The notes under the pieces are model-generated. The model ran no database searches. It was not told the origin of the DNA and saw only the letters and a list, made by a program, of their open reading frames with translations. The position numbers and the translations under genes were made by a program. A stretch of 64,000 bases of DNA from Planctomycetaceae bacterium (GTDB lineage: Bacteria > Planctomycetota > Planctomycetia > Planctomycetales > Planctomycetaceae), in assembly GCA_021732995.1 (NCBI GenBank), contig JAKFWA010000135.1, positions 1-64,000 on the forward strand. The letters are read 5' to 3'. This document shows positions 1-9,600 of the stretch, piece after piece; within the stretch, counting starts at the first letter, position 1; the number at the start of each line of letters is the position of its first letter.

Positions 1-16
1 AACCACTGAGTTCTAG

Positions 17-3000
17 TTGTTCGCCTCAGACACTCAGCCCACGCCGCGAACCGCAGCCAGCCCGAGCCTGCCCGTCACTCGGCATTTCCTGCCACCGAGT
101 TCGCAACTGCCGTTTCAATCAACGGACGCTTTGGCGAATTACGACGTCGAACGCACGATCGGCCAGGGCGGCATGGGCGTGGTGCTGAAGGCTCGCGATA
201 AGAAGCTGAAGCGGGACGTCGCGATCAAGGTCTTGGCGCCGCAGATGGCCGCTCATCCGGAATCGGTGCAGCGCTTCTTGCGCGAAGCTCAGTCCGCCGC
301 CGCCGTGCGACATGAAAACGTCGTCACGATTTATTCGGTCGATGATAACCCTCAATCGCCGTTCATTGTGATGGAGTACATCGCTGGCGAATCACTCCAA
401 GAACGCATCGCCCGTGAGGGACCGCTGCCCCCGCACGATGTGGCTGAGATCGGCCGCCAGATCGCCCTCGGTCTCGCCGCGGCACACGCGCAAGGTCTGA
501 TGCATCGCGACATCAAGCCGGGGAATGTGTTGCTGGAAGAAGGGATTAGGGGTCAGGGGTTAGGTGCTGGTGTTCAGAACTCGGGCCTCCCTGACGCCCA
601 ATCCCCAACCACTAACCCCTACCGAGTGAAACTCACCGACTTCGGGCTGGCGCGAGCGGTCGATGACATCGGCCTGAGCCACACCGGCACGATCGCGGGG
701 ACGCCGCAATTCATGTCGCCCGAACAGGCGGACGGCCTGGACGTTGATCATCGTACCGACCTGTTTAGCCTGGGCTCTGTGCTCTACACGATGTGTGTCG
801 GACGCCCTCCCTTCGAGGCTCACAACACGGTCGCCACGCTGCGACGCATCGTCAACGCGGAACCAGCACCGATTGCTGAAGAGCGTCAGCAACCTCCCGA
901 AGGGCTGTGGCGAATCATTCACAAGCTGTTAGCCAAGAACCCGGACAACCGCTTTCAAACCGCGACCGAAGTCGCCGAACTGCTCGGTCAATGTTTGCAG
1001 CCAGGGGCTCGGGATCCCGGCCTCGCCAAACCAAGACGTCGCGCGATTTCTGTGGCTACGGCGATCTTAGTGCTTCTTGCCGGTGGTTTTGTGGCGGCGC
1101 AGTTGACGGGTTACATCAATCGAGTCCGCACGCCCGAGCAGGACATTGCCTCGTCGGCGGCACTGTCGAACAGCCAGACGTCCGAAATGAAGGAGCTGCC
1201 AACTGCGGACGCTCCACCATTTGTCATCGTTGCCAAGGACAATCGCGCCAAGTCGCGGCACGCGAGCTTGGCCGCTGCCGTCGAGGTCGCGTCGTCCGGG
1301 GACACGATCGAAATTCGCGGCAACGGCCCGCTGGTCACGGACTCTATCGATCTCGCGAACAAGTCGCTGGTGATACGTGCCGGCGCGGGATTTCATCCCC
1401 TGCTACAGGCCAGTGCGGGCGCGCTCGCCAACGACTGGCTCTTGAAAACCCAAAGCGCTTTGACGCTCGAGGGGTTGGACATTCAGCAACTTCACGATAC
1501 CGCGTGGCGAGAGGGAATGCCCAGCCGCGATATCATCGTTTCCGAAGGCGGGGATTTGCGCGCGGCCAACTGTCGATTTGTAGGTTTGAATCTCAACAAC
1601 ATGATCTACGCCAAGCATGGCGGCGCACTCAAACTCCAAAATTGCCTCTTCATCGGCGACATTGGGGTCGCGGCCACGATCTATCCCACGCGCGGTCCCG
1701 TCCACTTTGACAATTGCATCCAAGTCGTCCGCACGGCAGCGTGCTGGGTGCAGCTCCCCGGGCGACACAGCACGGAAACTCTCGTCGAGCTCACAAGAAA
1801 CACCTTCGTTGACGGCGGAACGCTGTTCATCAATCCGACCAGGCCCTCGCAGGATCAGGGCGAGCGCGGCGGAACAATACGGGTGCAAGCCAGGTCGAAT
1901 GTTCTGGCCTCGCCCATCATGTTTCACATGCGGATATTCGAGGGCTGGCTGAAGGAACATGGGCCTCTCTCTGTGGCGGATACCGAGACCATGGCTCAAT
2001 CCTTGATGCGGTGGGAAGGTGACCGAAACCTGTATGATGCCGACACGACCTGCCTCCTCAAAGGGCCCGACCTGGACCGACGTGTGGTGAAGCAGCTCGC
2101 CGACTGGCAGGCCTGGTGGGGAGACGACGATGCCAATCGCCTGGAAGGGAACGTGCGTTTCCAGGTTGGCGACTGGCGCACCAAGAAACTGTCCGACCTC
2201 ACCGCCGCCGACTTCCGCCTCGCTCCCGGCAGCCCCGGCAAAGGGGGCGACCCCACCGGCAAGGACCTCGGCGCTGACGTCGAGTTCGTCGGCCCCGGTC
2301 AGCCTTACGAGAAATGGAGAGAGACCAAAGAGTATGACGAATGGCGCAAACACAGTCCGGGTGCGACCCCGGCCCGATTGGCCTCACAGGACAAGAACAC
2401 GATCGCCTTCGACACCACGTCCAACGAAAAGGCGCTGTCGAATCCGATTGTCTCGGCAGACTACACATGGTCGGAGCCGGTCAATCTGGGGCCTGGTGTG
2501 AATTCATCGATCAATGACGACTCGGCGTGCATCTCGTCTGATGGTCTGACCCTGATCTTCAATCGGCTTGTGAAGGGCAAGCTGCGACTCTGGGAAAGCC
2601 GCCGCGCGAACATCTCCGAAACGTTCGGTTCGGCAACCCTTCTTCCGGATGAAGTCAACGGGCCGAGATCCGACAACGACACGCCATTCTTGTCTCGCGA
2701 TGGACTGACCTTGTGGTTCTCGTCGAGCCGGCCAGTGGGGTACGGTCAGCGAGACCTGTGGATGAGCCGCCGGCAGTCGCTCACGGCCGCATGGGAACCG
2801 CCGATCAATCTGGGACCGAACGTCAACACGACCGGCTTTGAGCAATCTCCGTTCGTGACCAACGATGGCCGGACGTTGTTCTTCAGTCGCAATGTCTCCG
2901 ATCAATTTCAGATTCTTCAAGCAACGCGAACGAACGAGACCGAACCATTCGGCGACGCGCGGATTCTGACTCACGTCAACAATGGTGAGTGCTCGTCGCT

Positions 3001-3301
3001 TCCGCGGGTGACCGAAGACGGCTTGGTTCTAGTTTTCGTTCATTCCCCAGATCGCCTGGCACCGTTGGGACTGTGGCTCGCGACCCGCCGCTCCGTGGAC
3101 GAAGAGTTCGGCGCGCCGACAAATCTTGGCTCGACGATCAACGACTCTGTCGTCTCTGGCCCTTCCCTCTCCGCCGACGGTCTAACGCTTTACTACGCCT
3201 CGCAACGCCCGGGCGGCCACGGCGGCAGCGACCTGTGGATGATTCGCCGCGCCAAGAAACCGGCGGCAGCCCACGCTTCACCACAATCGGCTAAGGACTA
3301 G
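17..3301 (+). CDS. Membrane Ser/Thr protein kinase with beta-helix and PD40 sensor-like tail
   Basis: The predicted product is a Hanks-type kinase that phosphorylates Ser/Thr on unknown partners. The kinase domain spans residues about 42-327: glycine-rich loop IGQGGMGVV at 48, catalytic Lys71, HRDIKPGN at 163-170, DFG at 208-210 and SPE at 234-236. One hydrophobic segment (about 343-363) would anchor it, leaving the C-terminal part outside. That part resembles a right-handed beta-helix (about 400-620). It is followed by about five PD40/TolB-like blades with SxDGLTLxF motifs (about 820-1080). Residues 174-202 form an insertion between HRD and DFG that its paralogue at 21148 lacks. The start is uncertain: the frame opens with TTG directly after an in-frame TAG at 14-16, and the N-terminal helical domain seen in the paralogue is missing. 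The gene may be truncated or frameshifted at the window edge. It is convergent with the next gene. Confidence 0.85.
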   Translation: MFASDTQPTPRTAASPSLPVTRHFLPPSSQLPFQSTDALANYDVERTIGQGGMGVVLKARDKKLKRDVAIKVLAPQMAAHPESVQRFLREAQSAAAVRHENVVTIYSVDDNPQSPFIVMEYIAGESLQERIAREGPLPPHDVAEIGRQIALGLAAAHAQGLMHRDIKPGNVLLEEGIRGQGLGAGVQNSGLPDAQSPTTNPYRVKLTDFGLARAVDDIGLSHTGTIAGTPQFMSPEQADGLDVDHRTDLFSLGSVLYTMCVGRPPFEAHNTVATLRRIVNAEPAPIAEERQQPPEGLWRIIHKLLAKNPDNRFQTATEVAELLGQCLQPGARDPGLAKPRRRAISVATAILVLLAGGFVAAQLTGYINRVRTPEQDIASSAALSNSQTSEMKELPTADAPPFVIVAKDNRAKSRHASLAAAVEVASSGDTIEIRGNGPLVTDSIDLANKSLVIRAGAGFHPLLQASAGALANDWLLKTQSALTLEGLDIQQLHDTAWREGMPSRDIIVSEGGDLRAANCRFVGLNLNNMIYAKHGGALKLQNCLFIGDIGVAATIYPTRGPVHFDNCIQVVRTAACWVQLPGRHSTETLVELTRNTFVDGGTLFINPTRPSQDQGERGGTIRVQARSNVLASPIMFHMRIFEGWLKEHGPLSVADTETMAQSLMRWEGDRNLYDADTTCLLKGPDLDRRVVKQLADWQAWWGDDDANRLEGNVRFQVGDWRTKKLSDLTAADFRLAPGSPGKGGDPTGKDLGADVEFVGPGQPYEKWRETKEYDEWRKHSPGATPARLASQDKNTIAFDTTSNEKALSNPIVSADYTWSEPVNLGPGVNSSINDDSACISSDGLTLIFNRLVKGKLRLWESRRANISETFGSATLLPDEVNGPRSDNDTPFLSRDGLTLWFSSSRPVGYGQRDLWMSRRQSLTAAWEPPINLGPNVNTTGFEQSPFVTNDGRTLFFSRNVSDQFQILQATRTNETEPFGDARILTHVNNGECSSLPRVTEDGLVLVFVHSPDRLAPLGLWLATRRSVDEEFGAPTNLGSTINDSVVSGPSLSADGLTLYYASQRPGGHGGSDLWMIRRAKKPAAAHASPQSAKD
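542..620. repeat. Palindromic insertion inside the kinase catalytic domain
   Basis: A G-rich left arm (542-564) and a C-rich right arm (592-620) form an imperfect inverted repeat. The 9-mer AGGGGTTAG at 555-563 is exactly complementary to 612-620. The stretch is translated in frame as a Gly/Gln/Pro-rich linker. Compared with the kinase at 21148 it adds 23 residues between HRDIKPGNVLL and KLTDFG. The low-complexity, self-complementary sequence looks like a short repetitive element that entered the gene without breaking the frame. Confidence 0.6.
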
Positions 3302-3521
3302 CATTGCCTGCGGCTTCCGTCGAACGGATAGATCGTCCCATCCGAGTGATCACCAAGCAAAGCTACAGGCCGCGCATTCATAACCTCAGCCGTAACAGAA
3401 TTCTCGCTGAGATTAGAACTTGCGATGCGTTTGCACGACCTGTTTCGCTGTCCCAGGCCGTACCGGGGCGGTAGCCGTCACGTCGACTGAAGCGATGTGG
3501 TCCGCCCTGTCACTCCGGTGG
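3302..3521. other. Intergenic region between convergent genes
   Basis: No convincing gene is visible between the kinase stop and the small minus-strand ORF at 3522-3650. A 71-residue plus-strand frame at 3420-3635 overlaps that ORF and shows no domain or ribosome-binding site. No strong terminator hairpin was recognised. Confidence 0.4.
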
Positions 3522-3650
3522 CTATGCAACCTTCCGCTCAAACAACGGCACCAGTCCACCCACATACGACTTGATCTTCACCGACCCCCTCTTGAACGTC
3601 ACAGCCTCATCCGGCTCTTCGCGAACAGGCAGTAACTGCTCGCGTTCCAT
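3522..3650 (-). CDS. Possible 42-residue small protein or C-terminal fragment
   Basis: An ATG at 3650 opens a 42-codon frame ending in TAG at 3522-3524, just downstream of the giant gene at 3698 on the same strand. The predicted peptide is charged at the N-terminus (MEREQLLPVREEPDEA) and then more hydrophobic (SYVGGLVPLFE). An in-frame TAA lies six codons before the ATG, so the frame does not extend far upstream. I do not recognise the family. The codon pattern looks protein-like, so it may be a real small gene or the end of a decayed one. Confidence 0.25.
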   Translation of the reverse strand: MEREQLLPVREEPDEAVTFKRGSVKIKSYVGGLVPLFERKVA

Positions 3651-3697
3651 GTGCGACCGTCGCGCGTTTTAGTACGCCACTACGACCGTGCTGCCCT

Positions 3698-6600
3698 CTA
3701 CAGTGAATCGATCCAACTCGGCAGCAGCGCGAAGACATCGGCAACAGTTATGTCACCAGCGCCGATGACTCTTGCATCGACGGGATCGTTTTCGAGGACG
3801 TCGGAACCGACGCCACCATCGAGAGAGTCGGTGCCGTCACCGCCGGACACGGTGGCGTCGTTGCGGCTGCCGCCGCTCAAGGTGTCAGCAGCGGATCCTC
3901 CCAGCAGCGTGTCGTTGCCGCGACCTCCGATGAGGACTACGGGCGCTGACGCCAGCGTTGCGTCGAGCTTGTTTGCCCCGATTCCACCAATCAGCACGAT
4001 GCGTTCCACGGTGGTAGGTGTGTCCGAGCCCGTTATTGAAGATGTGATTGTGACGCCATTTATCGTGAAGTTGGTATCAGCTTGCTCATAGACGTAGTCC
4101 GTGCCGGCACCGCCATCCAGAACGTCAGTTCCCGCGCCGCCGAACAACACGTCGTCCCCGTCACCGCCGGAAACGCCATCTGCCTTCGAGCCGCCCAACA
4201 ACGTATCGTTGCCAGCTCCACCAGACAAAAAGACCGGCACGGTGGCTTGGCGTCCGTCGAACAGATTGTTGCCAGCGCCCCCGTTTAGTTGGATGCGTTC
4301 GATCGCGAGGACGGAATCCACACCGAGTCCGTTGCTGCTCAGGTTGATACCAACCACTGTAAAATTGGTGTCCAACACTTCGTTGATACGATCGGAATCG
4401 GCACCACCATCCAGCGTGTCGTTACCAACATCGCCCTGAAGAGTGTCCGCGCCGGCGCCACCGCTCAGGGAATCGTTTCCGCTCGCACCCAGCAGCGAGT
4501 CCGCGCCATCGCCCGCATTGATGACATCATCACCTTGCAGACCATAAAGCCGATCATCACCAGCTTCGCCATTGAGCGTGTCGCCCGCGGTAGCACCTTG
4601 CAGCGTATCGTTGCCATCGCCGCCGCTTAGCAAACCCGCGTCAGTCTGGCCGCTCAAGAAGTCATTGCCCAAGCCGCCAGTGAGTGTGTCAATGCCTGCT
4701 CCACCAATCAGCACATCGTTGTCCGCATCCCCTGCGATCAAGTCATTGCCGTTCTGCCCGTTCAGATTATCCGCACCCGCACCGCCGTTGATGGTGTCGT
4801 TTCCCGTGCCCGCGAAGATGGTATCGCCGCCAGCACCACCGTTGATTGAATCTGCTCCCGTGACCGTGAAGATCATGTCGGCCCCGGGCGTACCCGTGAT
4901 GACATCGTTACCACCGCCACCGCTGAGCGTTGTGATACTGGAGTTGGTAAAACCTGAGGCATTGATGATATCACGCATGATACCGCCGGTCAGATCTGCA
5001 AACTCAAAGCCGAGCAGCGAGTCAGTTGAAAGCGTGGTCGTCCCTTGCTTCACGAGCAACGAAGTACTCGACAGCGTGATGGTTCGGATCTGTCCGGCAA
5101 CCACATCGGTATACGCCACATCGCGGAAGCCGTCCACACCCGCTCCGCCGTTGAGAGTATCATTTCCTCCACCGCCCGTGAGCGTGTCGTTACCTGCCTG
5201 ACCATCAATGTTGTCTGTTCTAGAACCACCAAGCAGAACATCGTTGCCGCCACCGCCAAACAATGTCACCGGAATCCCCGCCACTGAAGCATCCAAAACA
5301 TTCGCCGCCCCACCACCGAAGAGAATCGCTCGTTCAAAGCCACTCAAGGACTCCACCACTGCGGCGCCACCTAGACCAATCGACAACTGCGTCGCCGACA
5401 ACATCAAGTTCGTTGTGGTGGATTCACTCAACACATCCCCCGTTCCGGCTCCGCCAACCAACACGTCAAGGCCATCACCGCCTGTCAGTGTGTCGTTGCC
5501 GAGACCTCCGGTCAGCGAATCATTTCCGATTCCTCCTTCCAGCAGGCTGGGTAGTGAAATCGTTGAGAGGTTGAAGAGGTCATCACCATTGCCGAGCTTG
5601 GCGACAATGCCTGTCACGCCAGTCGCGGGAAACTCAAGCACAGTTTGGGGTGTGCCGACTCCGTCGCGAAAGAGTTCACTGCGAGTGGAAGTCACAATCA
5701 GAACATTACGCCCGGAATCTCGCGTAACCACGATGGAGTTCGAAAGACCAATCAAATCGGTCACTGTCAGTTTGCCAAGGTTGTCGACTCTCACATCCAC
5801 TGCGATCGGATCGTCATTCAGAATCGATCCCGTAGCCGTCGAAGTCCCCAGCACAACGCCTGCCGAGGGATTCGACAACGTGACGATAAAGCCTTCGTCA
5901 TTCTCGGCGATTGTGTCACTGGATGCCTCAAACGTAATTGTTTTTGAGATCTCGCCCGCCGCGAAGTTGAGCGTGCCATTGGGAAGTGTTGAGCCCACGA
6001 AGTCCGCTGCGTTCGCTCCATTGCCGGAAGCAGTAACCGCAAACATGACCGTTGCTGGAGTCGTGAAGACGCCTCCTCGAATCACTCGGAAACTGAACGG
6101 CGTCGTGCCCGTGTTGCGTTCGGAATTGTTGGCATCGACGGCTGCAATCGTGAGCATTGAATCGTCATTCAGGATCGATCCTGAAGCACTGGCGGTCGCT
6201 CCGATGACTCCGCCGACTGGTGTATTGAGCGTCACAGTGAAGCCTTCATCGGCTTCCTGAGTCGTATCACCGATCACATTGACCGAAACGGTCGCCGTTG
6301 TGGCTCCTGCCGCAAAGTTGACGGTGCCCGTCGGAAACGCAGTTCCAAAATCTGCGACGTTGGCTGGGTTACTGCCGCTACCGGCGACGGCAAACTTCAC
6401 ACTGCCTACACCACTGGTCGCACCGGTGCGAGTCACCGTAAACGTGAAGGGACTTGTTGCCGCGCTGCCTTCAGCCTTGTTGCTCACAGCGGTGGCGATT
6501 GAGAACGAGGCATCATCATTGATGATTGTCCCAGTGGCGGTCGTGGAGCCAAGAGTGCCTCCCGATGCCTTCGACAGGGTGACCGTGAAAGTCTCGGTTG

Positions 6601-9600
6601 GCTCTATCGTCGTGTCACCAGCAACGTTGATTGTGACAACTTGCGAGCTTTGATTGGGGGCGAAATTGACCGTCCCAGTCGGGAATGCATTGCCAGTGAA
6701 ATCATCGGCTGTGGCTGGGCTCGCACCGCTGCCGGTGACGGCATAGTTCACGCTGCCAGCACTCGTGGTGACTCCGCCTCGCGTGACTGTGAAGCTGAAC
6801 TGAGTCGAACCGCTGGTGCCCTCATTCTTATTGGCGCTGGTTGGGACGATCGAGAAGCCGCCGTTGTCGATCACTAAATCGAACCTATTGGAAACACCAC
6901 CTCCCGTTGGTCGAATCTGAATTTGAGCCGTGCGCGCCGTTGCAATCTGGTCTGCGGGAATGCTCACTCGCAGTTGAGTCGGACTGTCGACGACTGCTAC
7001 TTGGTTGCGGAAGTTATTTGGGTTGTCGGGAGTGTTGAGGTCGACAGCCATCCCAAACGGATCCGTGCCAAAGCCAGTGCCGGTAATTGTCAGAGAAAGG
7101 AAATTGGGAGCCACAACACTACCGGCCCTGATGATCGCTGGAGTGGTGCTCACGATAACCGGCAACGGATTTCGAACGCTGAAGTTGCGCGTACCAAATG
7201 TCGAACCGTCGGGATTGACAACTCGAATGGTGCCGGACCCTGCTTGAGCCACATCGGCTGCGGTTAGAGTCATGGTGACCTGCTGGCCGCTGACATAAGT
7301 CGTTGCACGAGGCTGTCCATTCCATTGGGCCACAGCACCATTCAGGAAATAGTTGCCAGTTATCGTCACGAGCTGACTACCACTGCCTGGCGGCGCGCTG
7401 TCAGGGCTGATGCCGGAAATGCTCGCAAAGAACGAATTGAGCTGGACGCCGCGCGATCCCGCAGAAGCCGGCGCACCACCACCAGAAATTGTGACCTGTG
7501 CCGTGCTGGCAGTCCGGAGTAGCTCGGCGGGTACATTGGCATCTAACCGACTCGCTGAGACAAACGTCGTCGCCAGTCTCACGCCATCCCAGATGACGTT
7601 GGCACCATCGACAAAATCATGTCCCGTGACCGTGATCTGCGTGTTGGGTGCACCAGCGGAAATACCACCACCAAATGTCTTCTCGACAACCGACGTGACT
7701 CGGGGCTGCGGCCGAGCTAAGACAAAGGTCATCGGGTTCGATGTGCCTCCGCCCGGTTCTGGATTCACGATGGACAGCCCGACGTTGCCTGCCGTTTGCT
7801 CAAGCGGCAGTGAGATCGTGACATGCCTGTCGCTGAATCCAGGAAACGAAGTTAATGGAATCAATTGAACGCCGCTTGGCCCCTCCAATCGCAGGCTCGA
7901 TGCTGCCGTGAAGCCGGTGCCACGAAGCGTGACACTGGCATTTGTTGGATCATTGAGGAGCGGTTGGCTGCTCCGCGTCGGCGCCCAACTCGACTCGATC
8001 GCGGAAAGAGTCGGCTTGGGGTGCAGCACGTCCAATCCAAGTTGGTTAGAAGCGAGGCCAATTCCATTTCCCTTGTTCGTGGCGACTCGAATCAGGTGAC
8101 TGCCACCGACTGCCAGCAGCGACGCGGGCAAGTCGACTTCGAGTTGTGAGTCGCTCAAGAAGCGGGTTGTTAATGGGACGTTGGAATCATCCCAATAAGC
8201 TTTCGTCAAACCGTCCAGGAAGCCGGTTCCTGAAACCATGATTGTCTGCAACGGCGCTCCAGCCGTAATCACCGGTGCCGAACCTCCCGTTAGCGTGGGA
8301 GTCGGGAATACCGCTCTGAAATCCCATACGTCGGGTGTGCCACCCTCACGAGGCGCTGGGTTTTCAACCGTCAAAGAAAAGATTCTGTTGTCGGTTGCTG
8401 GCACCAGTGGGATGCGATTCGCGGGGATGGTGACTACCAGAGTTTGCGAATCTGTGAAGGTCGTTGGTAACTCTGGGCCGCCACCGTTGAGGATGACGCG
8501 TGATCCAGGAAAGAAGTTGGTGCCGCGCAGAGTGAGCACCGCATCCGGACCAACAGTCACCGTTCCGATATTCTGGACGCCCGTTCGAGTCGGTCGAGGA
8601 CTCTTCAAGAAGTAAGCCACTGGGCCGAACACCGCGCCATTGGCGTTTTCGATCGTTATAGAAGCGACCTCGGGATTGGCCATTAAGTTGGCGGGAATGG
8701 TCGCCGCTATAAAGCTCTTTGCTTCGGTGCCTCCGACACTACCGACAATCACTCCATTCCATTTGACGACTGCGCCGGGTTGGAACGTTGGCGTCGGACG
8801 CGAATTCACCAGATCCACAACGAGGCTTGTGCCAAGCCCGTTGAGGACCTTCGAGTTCTCACTCAGCTTGATCGCATTCGATGAATCAACCACGCCAAAT
8901 GGCTTCGCATTCGAAACGATGTTGCCATCGGGATCTTGATTCTCCACGGTCACTGTTTTGATACCGACCGTAGCTTGCAGCGCCGCTGGGATTGTGACGT
9001 TCAATACCTGTGCCGACTGATTTTCAGGCACAAGCGTGGTTGATCCGACGCGCACGATTGGGTTCGAAAAGTTCCGTCCCTCAACCTGGATGGGCTTGTC
9101 CGCACCACCCGTAAGAGCGAATAGATCACTCAATGTTGTGATGAACGGTTCCGGTCGAGGTAGTGTGACATGTACATCATTTGATGGCTCACCTTCATTC
9201 GGCTCCTGACCGGTATCTTGGTTGATGACGGTCACTGTGAATCCCGTCCAACGCTCAATCCGATAATTCTCAATGAACAGCTCAATCTTCGTATCGGTCA
9301 CTTGTTGTGGATAGATGCGGAGAAACTCCGATTCCATTTCATCGGGAGTGATGACTACGAATGATCCGCGTCCGAAGTTATCTCGCTTTGAAAAGTTGGA
9401 TCCGTTGATTGTGAGATGAGCGACCTGGTCGCTTTTCAATACCAGCGAGGTGGGTGTCACCGAAGTAATGGCAGGGGTGGGATTGTGGATTTCGATTTCA
9501 AAACTCACGCCCTCACGATTGAAGTCGTCGAAAAGGGAGACTTCGTGGAGACCAGCGGTCAGATTTGTTGTTCCTTGAATCAGGATGCGAGTACGAGTCA

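Noticed and set aside
1403-2353. 316-residue minus-strand open frame inside the kinase at 17
   Set aside because: It lies wholly opposite a well-supported gene, shows no domain, and long antisense frames are expected in this GC-rich codon usage.
3420-3635. 71-residue plus-strand frame in the convergent intergenic region
   Set aside because: No ribosome-binding site, no hydrophobic or domain pattern, and it overlaps a more protein-like minus-strand frame.
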